A DNA stretch of 33,188 nt. Origin: Bryobacterales bacterium (GTDB lineage Bacteria; Acidobacteriota; Terriglobia; Bryobacterales; Bryobacteraceae). The stretch's first letter is position 1, and every line of letters starts with the position of its first letter. Made by a program: the position numbers and the translations under genes. The stretch covers positions 1-33,188 of the forward strand of contig CANIHR010000019.1 in assembly GCA_947467185.1 (NCBI GenBank), in the 5' to 3' direction. Below are positions 1 through 10,500 of the stretch, one piece after another. Under the pieces are notes generated by a model. It had not been told where the DNA came from and searched no databases. It saw only the letters and a program-made list of their open reading frames with translations.

Positions 1-2
1 AC

Positions 3-440
3 CGCAGTGTGCCGTATCCCATGCTGCAGGTCTTCGATTCGCCCAACGGCGAAGCGGCTTGTGTGCGTCGCTCGCGCTCCAATACGCCCCTCCAGGCGCT
101 CACTACGCTCAACGAGCCGATGTTCCTCGAAACGGCCCGCGCGCTGGCTCAGAAGACGCTCAATGAAGCGACAGCAGACGATTCTCAGCGGTTGCGGTTC
201 ATGTTCCGCCGCGTTCTGTCGCGCGACCCGTCGAAGGCGGAGGCTGACGAACTGCTCGCCCTCGAAACCCGCGAGCAGCAGAACTTCTCTGCCCCCGGCC
301 GCGACCCGTGGAAGTTTGCCGCCAACGACCCGGCAAAGCCGCCAACTTTTGCAAAGAACATCACCCCGGCGCAGGCGGCGGCATGGACCGTCGTCTCTCG
401 CGTCCTGCTGAACCTCGACGAAACGATTACCAAGGAATAG
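3..440 (+). CDS. DUF1553 (PSD1) domain protein, C-terminal fragment truncated by window start
   Basis: Frame open from base 3: [50 protein letters not shown], the typical DUF1553 C-terminus; followed 4 nt later by a DUF1501 gene, the usual partner. Confidence 0.88.
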   Translation, partial: RSVPYPMLQVFDSPNGEAACVRRSRSNTPLQALTTLNEPMFLETARALAQKTLNEATADDSQRLRFMFRRVLSRDPSKAEADELLALETREQQNFSAPGRDPWKFAANDPAKPPTFAKNITPAQAAAWTVVSRVLLNLDETITKE

Positions 441-444
441 TGCG

Positions 445-1863
<1,419 letters not shown>

Positions 1864-1956
1864 CTAAATTACAACCACATGAATTACAATTCCGCTACAT
1901 TTGAGTGAACGCAACGTCTTCCTTATCTTAACTTTACAGACATATTTTTGAAACAC

Positions 1957-1992
1957 GGGGCCTTTAACCTGAGACTTCTCACCAAAGGCCCT
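1957..1992 (+). promoter_or_regulatory. Inverted repeat / stem-loop just upstream of the start codon at 1994
   Basis: GGGCCTTT (1958-1965) and AAAGGCCC (1984-1991) are perfect reverse complements, 18-nt loop; 3' arm contains AAAGG, the only SD-like sequence before ATG 1994. Confidence 0.5.
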
Positions 1993-1993
1993 C

Positions 1994-2734
1994 ATGTCTC
2001 GAAAACTCCTACTCGCATCCCTGCTGCTTTGCAGCGGTCTTCAGGCGCAGGTCGCCATTGTTAACGCCGCCAGCTTCGCCACCAATCAGGGCGTCGCGGC
2101 CGGCTCCTGGGCTGCCGCCTTCGGCACCTTCAGCGGTATCGCCACCACAACCGCGACGACGCTCCCCTTCCCAACCTCTCTGGCTGGGGTAAAGCTCACT
2201 ATTAACGGCGTCGCCGCCCCGCTGTTCGACGTGCGGCAGACTCAGATCACCTTCCTCGTCCCCGCTGGCGTCACCGCGGGCCTGCAACCTGTCGTTGTCA
2301 CCACACCACTTGGGGCCACCAACGGCAATGTCCGCATTGTTTCCGCTGCTCCTGGCATCTTCCCGAAGGAAGGCACGAACCCACCCAAGGGCGCCATCAT
2401 CAACCAGAGTGGTATCGAAAACTCCTCTACCCTGCCGGCGAAAAAGGGCGAAGTCATTTCGATCTATGGCACCGGCCCCGGCGCTTTCAAGGCGGCCTAC
2501 ACAGACGGTATCGCCCCCGGTGCAACCCCGCTTGTGGAAACAAGCTCTACCCCTCAGGTCTTTATTGGTGGCGTCTCCGCCGAAGTGAAGTACTCGGGCC
2601 TGAACCCCTCCTCGCCCGGCCTGTGGCAGATCAACGTGGTGGTCCCGAATCTCGCTTTCATCACCGGCAAAGTCCCGGTCAGCATCTTCATCGACGGCGT
2701 CGATTCGAACCAGGTGGCTGTGTTTGTCCAGTAG
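1994..2734 (+). CDS. Secreted single-domain TIGR03437-family protein (Solibacter C-terminal domain)
   Basis: Signal peptide MSRKLLLASLLLCSGLQA, then VNAASFA...SLAGVKLTINGVAAPLFDVRQTQITFLVPAG...APGIF...GAIINQSGIENSSTLPAKKGEVISIYGTGPG...TPQVFIGGVSAEVKYSGL...GLWQINVVVP, the TIGR03437 pattern. Confidence 0.85.
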   Translation: MSRKLLLASLLLCSGLQAQVAIVNAASFATNQGVAAGSWAAAFGTFSGIATTTATTLPFPTSLAGVKLTINGVAAPLFDVRQTQITFLVPAGVTAGLQPVVVTTPLGATNGNVRIVSAAPGIFPKEGTNPPKGAIINQSGIENSSTLPAKKGEVISIYGTGPGAFKAAYTDGIAPGATPLVETSSTPQVFIGGVSAEVKYSGLNPSSPGLWQINVVVPNLAFITGKVPVSIFIDGVDSNQVAVFVQ

Positions 2735-5480
2735 TCTCAAAACTCTCGCAATACTGTTGGTCGGTACTTTCTCTCTTCTCGCACAAACCGGAAAGGGGAC
2801 TGTCTCCGGAACGGTATTTGACAGCCGCTCGGGGCGCGGGGTGGTCGGGGCCTCTATCGCCATCAACGGCCAGTCCGATGGACGCACCCTGACCGATGCG
2901 CAGGGCAAGTATGTGATTACTCTTTCGCCCGGAACTTACACACTGGACTTCTCAGCGAATAAGTACGCGAAAGTCCAGCTAACCGGTGTGGAAGTCAAAA
3001 GTAACGAGAACGCCGACGCAAGCACCGTCATGTCCGATCTCTCCCAAACCAACACCAGTGTTGACGTTGTGGAGAAGATCGGCGCCCTGGAAGCCACGGC
3101 AGAAGCCATGCTGACAGAACGCAAGCTCTCCGCAGTAGTCAGCGATGCCATCAGCCGCTCTGAACTCGCGTCGGGCACCTCCGGCAATGCCGCAGCCGCT
3201 CTGGAAAAGGTAACGGGCGTGAGCGTAGTCGGCGACGGCTTCGTCTATGTCCGCGGTCTCGGCGAGCGCTACAGTTCGACCCAACTCAACGGAGCAGCGG
3301 TCCCCACCACAGAACCGGAAAAGCGAGTCGTATCCCTCGACCTGTTTCCCACCGGCATGATCGAGAACATCCAGATCAACAAGACTTACTCTCCCGATCT
3401 CCCTCTGGAATTTTCGGGTGGCCTGGTCCAGATGAAGACGGTGGACTTTCCCACGCAGAAGATCCTGAACTTCTCCGTGAAGACCGGCTACAACACGGTC
3501 ACTACCAACAATCCTTTCCTGACATCACCGTCCGCCTCCGGCGATTTCTGGGGCTACGGGGGCGGCGCACGCTCTCTACCCTCAGTCATCCCCGCCGATG
3601 CGCGACTCTTCTCCGGACAATTCACCTCCGCCGAACTCCAGACCTTTGGACGCGCTTTCTCCAACACCTGGCAGCCCACCTCCGCGAAGGCCAGGCCGCA
3701 GTTGGATTTCTCCGGCATGGGTGGCGGTACGTTTGGCCGCTTCGGCATCGTCGGCAGCGTGAGCTTCTCCAACAAGCCCCAACAGCAGAGTGAAGTGCAG
3801 CGCTTCATCCGCCAGGGAGCGGGTTCCCCCCTCATCTTCACCGAATACGGGAACTACAAGGAGTACACAGAAACCGCCCGCCTCGGCGCGGTCTTCAATG
3901 TGGCAGTTCGCCTCACTCCTTCCAACAAGCTCATCTTCCGTAACACCTATACGCACGACGCCGACAAAGCCTCCCGTCAGTTCTCGGGCTACGATGGCGG
4001 CGTTGGTGGTGACCTCGCCGCCGAACGACTCCACTATGTGGAACGCGGTATGACCTCTTCCTCCGTGGAAGGCGAACACTCCGTCGCGAAGTGGAAGAAC
4101 AGCCTGTTCCGCTGGCAGTTCACCTACTCCACCTCCAACAGAAATGAACCGGACCTGCGCGAAGTCATCCGCAACCTGCTCCCCGATGGTCGCTACATCT
4201 TCGCCGCCTCCGGCAGTTCCGGGCTCCGGTTCTTCTCCGACCTGCACGACAAAATCTACGAACCGCAGGGCGACTACAGCGTGCCATTCATGAAGGGCAA
4301 TATCAGCGGCCTGTTCAAAATGGGCTTCCGCGGCACCATACGACGCCGCGATTTCCAGGCACGACGCTTCCTGTACGCTCCGATTCAGCGCTCCACGCTG
4401 GACCTCTTCCTGCCCAGCAACCAGCTCTTCTCCGAAGCCAACGTCCGGCCGAATGGCTTCCAGATCATTGAGTTCACACGCGCCACCGACGCCTACAACG
4501 CCGACATGAACATCATGGCCGGATACGCCATGGTGGATCTCACACTGGGTCCGAAGTGGCGACTCGAAGGTGGCGTCCGCATCGAGAATTCCGACCAGAA
4601 AGTCATCACCTACGATAACCGGATTCCCAACGCCAAACCCATCACGGCAGGTCTGAACAATACCGATCCAGGCCCGGCAGTCAACCTGATCTACTCGGCC
4701 ACCGCGAAGCAGAATATCCGCTTCTCCTTCAGTGAGACCGTCTCGCGTCCGGACTTTCGCGAGCTGTCACCGTTCGACTTCAACAACACGCTCGGAGGCT
4801 TCGTCACAGCCGGCAACCCGGACCTGAAGCGCGCCAAAATCCAGAACTACGACGCCCGTTGGGAGTTCTTCCCCGGTGGCAACCAACTGATCGCGGCCAG
4901 TGTCTTCGCCAAGCGGTTCGACCAGCCCATCGAACAGACCATTGTGCCTTCCAACGATCTGCGGCAGACCTACGTCAACGCCAAATCCGCGCGCAACATC
5001 GGCTTCGAACTGGAGTTCCGCCGGTCGATGCGCAGCGTCACTCCAAAGCTAAAAGACTTCGGCGTTCAGTCAAACTTCACCTTCGTCGATTCCAGCATTC
5101 AGATCAAGCCGGAAGACGCGACGATCGTCACCTCGCAGACACGTCCTCTACTGGGTCAGTCAAAGTACATCGTCAACGGAATTGTGGAGTGGAAACGGCC
5201 AGGCCTCCGCTCGGACGCCCGCTTCTACGCCAACCATGTCTCCCGGCGAATTTCCGATGTCGGCACCTTCAAAGTCCCCGACATCTACCAGGAAGCCAAC
5301 ACCTTCCTCGACTTCGTTTACCAGTTCATCCCCCGCCGTGAAAAGAGCCGCTGGTCGGTACGTTTCGACGCTCAGAACCTGAGCGACAACACGTACCGCT
5401 GGACGCAGGGGCCCTTTGTGCAGCGGGAATACAAGGTTGGCCGGACGTTTTCGGTCGGTCTGAATTATTCGATTTTCTAG
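2724..5480 (+). CDS. TonB-dependent receptor with N-terminal carboxypeptidase-regulatory-like domain
   Basis: TTG start overlapping the upstream stop; signal peptide; GTVSGTVFDSRSGRGVVGASIAINGQ; plug motif VVGDGFVYVRGLGERYSSTQLNGAAVPTTEPEKRVVSLDLFP; C-terminal aromatic beta-strand FSVGLNYSIF. Confidence 0.92.
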   Translation: MSSSLKTLAILLVGTFSLLAQTGKGTVSGTVFDSRSGRGVVGASIAINGQSDGRTLTDAQGKYVITLSPGTYTLDFSANKYAKVQLTGVEVKSNENADASTVMSDLSQTNTSVDVVEKIGALEATAEAMLTERKLSAVVSDAISRSELASGTSGNAAAALEKVTGVSVVGDGFVYVRGLGERYSSTQLNGAAVPTTEPEKRVVSLDLFPTGMIENIQINKTYSPDLPLEFSGGLVQMKTVDFPTQKILNFSVKTGYNTVTTNNPFLTSPSASGDFWGYGGGARSLPSVIPADARLFSGQFTSAELQTFGRAFSNTWQPTSAKARPQLDFSGMGGGTFGRFGIVGSVSFSNKPQQQSEVQRFIRQGAGSPLIFTEYGNYKEYTETARLGAVFNVAVRLTPSNKLIFRNTYTHDADKASRQFSGYDGGVGGDLAAERLHYVERGMTSSSVEGEHSVAKWKNSLFRWQFTYSTSNRNEPDLREVIRNLLPDGRYIFAASGSSGLRFFSDLHDKIYEPQGDYSVPFMKGNISGLFKMGFRGTIRRRDFQARRFLYAPIQRSTLDLFLPSNQLFSEANVRPNGFQIIEFTRATDAYNADMNIMAGYAMVDLTLGPKWRLEGGVRIENSDQKVITYDNRIPNAKPITAGLNNTDPGPAVNLIYSATAKQNIRFSFSETVSRPDFRELSPFDFNNTLGGFVTAGNPDLKRAKIQNYDARWEFFPGGNQLIAASVFAKRFDQPIEQTIVPSNDLRQTYVNAKSARNIGFELEFRRSMRSVTPKLKDFGVQSNFTFVDSSIQIKPEDATIVTSQTRPLLGQSKYIVNGIVEWKRPGLRSDARFYANHVSRRISDVGTFKVPDIYQEANTFLDFVYQFIPRREKSRWSVRFDAQNLSDNTYRWTQGPFVQREYKVGRTFSVGLNYSIF

Positions 5481-5511
5481 GTTTTCAGCAATCAATCCAA
5501 AAGGAGAAATT

Positions 5512-7338
5512 ATGCGAATCGTATCGCTTACACTGCTCGGGCTCGCCGCCATGCTGGCACCCGCCCAGGAACTTATCCCCGTCGACAACGGCCCGGTCAC
5601 AAAACCGGCACCCCAGGCCGTCGTCTATAACGGTCCCCGCGCAAAGGTCTCCATGTATTCATGGAGCAACAAGTACGTCTACCGTGCCGGTGACGCGCTG
5701 ACCCTTAAGTGGACCGTGAAGACCAACGGCGACCTCTACCCCTACACGACCTTCGTCTACCGCCAGAACAATCAGACCGGCGTGAAGACCTGGCTCCCCG
5801 GCAACACGGAGACCCCGACCGATATCAACGGCAACACGCCGGATGCCCTGCAGCCCGCCGTTCTCACTGATGCCAGCAAAGCCATCCTGATCGGTGCCGG
5901 CGGCAAGTTCCCCGCCATCACGCTGCCCACCGAATACGGCATGCACACCATCGCCGTTCAGCTGCGCGACTATACCGGCACTCGCGTTCTGAAGACGTCC
6001 TACATGAAGATCGGCGTCGTGAAGAATGCCACCACCATCACCGGTGACATCACGGCCGACCGGACGCTCACCAACGACACCCAGTGGGACCTCAAGGGCA
6101 TCGTCTACGTAAAGAACGGTGCGACGCTCACCGTGGAACCCGGCACTTTCGTGTTCGGCCAGCCCGGCACCGCGCCTCCCTCCGCCCTGATCATCACCCA
6201 GACTGGCAAGATCATTGCGAACGGCACGAAGTCCCGTCCCATCGTCATGACCAGCTCTCAGGCCTTTGGCTCCCGCATCCGCGGCGACTGGGGTGGCCTC
6301 GTAATGCTCGGCAAGGCTCCCATCAATGTTGGCGGCAACATCGCGGGCGGCGCAACCTGCGGTACCGGTGGCTGCAAGAACGAACCCGGCACGTTCTACA
6401 TTGAAGGTCTCGTTGGCAACCCGGACAGCCTTTACGGTGGCACCGATGCCAACCACAACTGTGGTTCGCTCAAGTACGTCCGCGTGGAATACGCCGGCAC
6501 CATCCTCTCCCCCAACAACGAACTCAACTCCTTCACCTGGGGTGGTTGCGGCAAGCAGACAGTTGCCGAGCACCTGCAGGCCATCGAAGGCAAGGATGAC
6601 TGCTTCGAATGGTTTGGTGGTAACAACGATGCCAGATGGCTGGTTGGCGGCAACTGCGCCGACGACTACACCGATTACCAGCTCGGCTACACCGGCCGCG
6701 TCCAGTATGGTCTGATGTACCAGTCCCCCGATTCCAACGGCAATCGTGGCGTGGAAGGCGACAACAGCGAATACGACAATGCCGCCGTCCCGTTCTCGAA
6801 CCCCACTTTCTACAACATCACCTACTTCGGCAGCGGCGTCCCCGGCTTCGATGAAGCGGCTGCTCCCGGCTTGTTCGTCCGGCGAGGAAGTCGAGGGTCG
6901 TTTAACAATCTGGCCTTCATGAATTACTACAGCCCCTGCATCAGCGTCTCGGACGCCAACACCCAGGCGCAGGCAGATCTCGGCAACCTGACCATGAACG
7001 GCATTCTCTGCTACAACAACAACATCGGTGGCAAGGGCACCAACACCCTAACGGGCCAGATCCTGACCGCTTACGACCAGGCCTACGCCCAGGGCCAGAA
7101 GGGCAACGGCGCCGGCAAGAACTTCCTCTTCTCCGATCCGTTCATCACCCGCCCCTTCGAATACAGCGATCCGGATTTCATGGGTCTGTTCGGCAGCCCG
7201 CTCTTCCGGGCCGGCTGGATTTCGCCTCCCGATGATGGCTTCTTCGACCAGACGGCGAAGTTCATCGGCGGCATCGGTGATGAGGACTGGACCGAAGAAT
7301 GGACCAGCTTCCTGATCGAAAATGACATAAAGCCGTAA
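5512..7338 (+). CDS. Secreted beta-helix-like protein of uncharacterised family commonly seen beside TonB-dependent receptors
   Basis: SD AAGGAGA upstream; signal peptide MRIVSLTLLGLAAMLAPAQ; ITGDITADRTLTNDTQWDLKGIVYVKNGATLTVEPGTFVFGQPG...ANGTKSRPIVMTSSQAFGSRIRGDWGGLVMLGKAPIN...LKYVRVEYAG. Confidence 0.75.
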   Translation: MRIVSLTLLGLAAMLAPAQELIPVDNGPVTKPAPQAVVYNGPRAKVSMYSWSNKYVYRAGDALTLKWTVKTNGDLYPYTTFVYRQNNQTGVKTWLPGNTETPTDINGNTPDALQPAVLTDASKAILIGAGGKFPAITLPTEYGMHTIAVQLRDYTGTRVLKTSYMKIGVVKNATTITGDITADRTLTNDTQWDLKGIVYVKNGATLTVEPGTFVFGQPGTAPPSALIITQTGKIIANGTKSRPIVMTSSQAFGSRIRGDWGGLVMLGKAPINVGGNIAGGATCGTGGCKNEPGTFYIEGLVGNPDSLYGGTDANHNCGSLKYVRVEYAGTILSPNNELNSFTWGGCGKQTVAEHLQAIEGKDDCFEWFGGNNDARWLVGGNCADDYTDYQLGYTGRVQYGLMYQSPDSNGNRGVEGDNSEYDNAAVPFSNPTFYNITYFGSGVPGFDEAAAPGLFVRRGSRGSFNNLAFMNYYSPCISVSDANTQAQADLGNLTMNGILCYNNNIGGKGTNTLTGQILTAYDQAYAQGQKGNGAGKNFLFSDPFITRPFEYSDPDFMGLFGSPLFRAGWISPPDDGFFDQTAKFIGGIGDEDWTEEWTSFLIENDIKP

Positions 7339-7366
7339 CAAAACGGCAGAAACAGCGCTTCCTTCG

Positions 7367-7399
7367 GGCCGGATCCAGAGATGGATCCGGCCTTTTTTT
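7367..7399 (+). terminator. Rho-independent terminator after the beta-helix gene
   Basis: Perfect 11-bp stem GGCCGGATCCA / TGGATCCGGCC with GAGA loop followed by T7. Confidence 0.95.
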
Positions 7400-7436
7400 C
7401 ATAGACTTACAGCCGAAAACTGCCCTGTGGCAGATT

Positions 7437-7480
7437 AGTGACGCAATCTTAACAGTGGAGTAACTGATCTGTAACCGTTT
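7437..7480 (+). promoter_or_regulatory. Four 11-bp-phased direct repeats (Pho-box-like operator candidate) upstream of TBDR
   Basis: AGTGACGCAAT|CTTAACAGTGG|AGTAACTGATC|TGTAACCGTTT; TGAC/TAAC/TAAC/TAAC begin at 7439, 7450, 7461, 7472, exactly 11 bp apart. Confidence 0.55.
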
Positions 7481-7494
7481 TCCCCGTAGCCTGA

Positions 7495-7513
7495 AGGTGT
7501 CAACATGACACCT
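7495..7513 (+). promoter_or_regulatory. Perfect inverted repeat spanning the start codon of the TBDR
   Basis: AGGTGTCA-ACA-TGACACCT (7495-7502 / 7506-7513); start codon is 7505-7507. Confidence 0.55.
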
Positions 7514-10500
7514 AAAAAACTAATTGTTTGTTTCGCCCTGTTTGCTGGCCTTGCTGCCGCGCAGGTGGATCAGGCCCGCCTTACCGGGACCGTGTCCGAC
7601 GCTTCGGGAGGCGTGCTCCCCAGCGTCACCGTCAAAATCACGAACCAGAAAACCGGCGCAGCTCGTGAGGCTGTTACCAATGCCTCCGGCATCTTCTTCG
7701 CCCCCGGCCTTTCCGCTTCCAACTACACCATTACCGCCTCCGCAGCAGGTCTGGAACCCGCTGAATACAAAGACGTCAACCTCGCCGTGGGTCAGGAACG
7801 AACCCTCAACATCACCCTGCAGGCCGCCGGCGTCACCACCTCGGTGACGGTTTCGGGCGGCGATCTCGCCGTTGTCGAAACCAGTTCCGCCACCGTCGGT
7901 GCCAATGTCAACGCCCGCGAAGTGGCCGAAATGCCCATCAACGGCCGTCAGATCTCTCAGCTTTACCTCCTCACCCCCGGTGCCCAGTCTTCCGGCGGTG
8001 GCTCTTTCGACAACATCCGCTTCAGCGGCCGGTCGAACCAGCAGAACGCCGTGAAGTTCGACGGCGTCGAAGGTTCCGCCATCGTCGATGCTTCGCCTGG
8101 TAACCTGAACGGCCAGACGTCTTCGGCCTTCCGTCTCCAGGCCAGCCTCGAGACAGTGCAGGAATTCCGCGTGGAATCCAGCAATTACCCCGCTGAGTAC
8201 GGCACCGGAAGCGGCGGCCAGATCAGCATCATCACCAAGTCCGGCGGCAACGAATACCACGGCAGCGTCTTCGAGTACCTCCGCAACGACGCGCTCGACG
8301 CCCGCAACTACTTCGACGGCCTCAACAAGAACCCCCTCCGTCTGAACCAGTTTGGTGGCTCCGTCGGCGGCGCCATCATTAAGGACAAGCTCTTCTTCTT
8401 CGGCCACTATGAAGGTCTCCGGCAGCACGCCGGAATCGCCCTCGTCGGTCAGACGCCCTCCGCCGCCGTTCGCAACCTGCCCGTCTGCGCCACCGGCGTC
8501 GTCGGTCGCTGCGTCGATTCCCAGATCAAGCCCCTCTTCGGTGCCTTCCCCCTGGGCAACCGCGGTGCCACCTCCAACCCTGATTTCGACATCGCGCAGC
8601 TCGATGGCCGCTCCATCGTCAACGAAAACTCCGAGAGCATCCGACTCGACTACCACCAGAACGACAAGAATACCTTTTACGTTCGCTGGTTCCGCGACGA
8701 CGGCACCTCCACTTCGCCCTTCGACGTTTCCGGCAGCGCCTTCCAGCAGAAGGCCCTCAGCCAGAATGGTGTCGCAAGCTGGCAGCGTATCCTTTCCCCC
8801 TCCATCGTGAACGAAGCCAAGTTCGGCTACAACGGCCCCAAGACCCGCACCAACGGCATCGCGCCGGTGGTTCCCGGCCTGGATCTTTCCGCCACCACGC
8901 TGAACATCACGGGTGCCAACGTCCTCGTCGGCATCGGTGGCCAGGGTGCCAGCGCCGGTATCTCCATCCCGTCGGGCCTGGTTCGCGCCAGCTCCGCCAC
9001 CAACGGCCGCGCTCAGCCTTACACGAACTACTCGCTCAGCTACATGGACACTCTGAGCTGGATCAAGGGCAACCACAACTTCAAGTTCGGTGGTGAGTTC
9101 CGCCAGGTTCGGATGTACACCGACCGCCTCGGCGGCGTGACCTACGCGTTCGGCAACCTCGATTCCTTCCTTGCCAACACGCCCTCCATCAGTGTTCTGG
9201 GCGACCTGAGTTCCCCCAGCCCGTTCAACGGCGGCGCCACGGGCAACCGCCTCGGCAAGACCGAAATGTTCAGCGCCTACGCGCAGGACGAATACAAGCT
9301 CACCCCCGAGCTGACCCTGAGCTACGGTCTGCGCTATGAGTACTACACGCCGATGCGCGAAGACCGCAATCTGGTGGTGCTCTACAACGTCTCAACGGGT
9401 GGCCTCGACGCCCCCGGCAGCCGCCCCTTCTACCAGACTTCGAAGACAGCCTTTGGCCCCCGCCTCGGCATCAGCTACGCGCCGAAAGCGCTCCATGGCA
9501 AGACCGTCATCCGCATCGGTGGTGGTTACTACTACGGGCCCGGTCAGGGCGAAGACCTCATCCAGCCGATCGAAAGCGACCGTGTCAGCACAACCGCCAC
9601 GGGCCGTTACCCGATCGACCCGCTGCCGATCATCAAGAACTTCAACATCAATACTGCAACCGGCATCGGTGTCCGCGCTTACGCCTCGGGCTACAAGGTT
9701 CCGGAGAAGATCCTCTCTTACACGTTCTCCGTGCAGCAGACCCTGCCCTTCAACGCGGTGCTCCAGGTCGCTTACGTCGGCAGCCAGGGCCGCAACCTCT
9801 TCCTCCGCTCCATCGCGAATAAGGTCACCGGCTTCACCATGAATCCGACGACCGGTGTGGCGTCAGCGGTTCGCGAGTTCGGTTCCCGCTTCGGCGAAAT
9901 CGACTACAAGACCACGGGCGGCAACGACAACTACAACTCGATGCAGACCACCCTCAACCGTCGCTTCAGCAAGGGTCTGACGCTCGGCGCACAGTGGACC
10001 TGGGCGCACTCCATCGGTAACACCGGTGGTTCCAACGAAGCCAACACGGCAACCAATCCGTTCAACTTCGCGGCCGACCATGGCAACAATGCCTTCGACG
10101 TTCGCCACTCGGCCAACATGACCGCTCTGTATGAACTGCCCTTCGGTAAAGGTCGCCAGTTCGCCTCGAACCTCAACAAAGCGGCCGATGCGATCATCGG
10201 TGGCTGGCAACTGGGCGGTGTTCTCAACGCCCGCACCGGCCTGCCGATCGACATCCGCATCACCCGCCCCGATATCGTTTATCGCGACACCCGCTCCAAC
10301 GCGATCGTGAACTCGCCCATCGTGGTGAACGGAACGCCGGCTACGGTTCCTGTGATCAACGTGCCCGGCGGCGGCAACTCCCGCGACGTCCGGTTCCCGA
10401 ATGTGGTGGCAGGTGTCAATCCCTTCCTCGAAAACGCTACCGACAAGCGCTTCATCCTGAACCCGGCCGCCTTCGCAATCCCGGCTCCTGGCACCTTCGG

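Noticed and set aside
1867-1889. Direct repeat AATTACAA (1867-1874 and 1882-1889) upstream of the TIGR03437 gene
   Set aside because: 15-bp period in AT-rich intergenic DNA; I looked for the 11-bp phasing seen at 7437-7480 and did not find a convincing match.
7520-9076. 518-aa minus-strand ORF opposite the Oar-like TBDR
   Set aside because: Shadow ORF produced by GC-rich codon bias; low-complexity Gly/Val/Asp composition, no motif, opposite strand has a clear TBDR.
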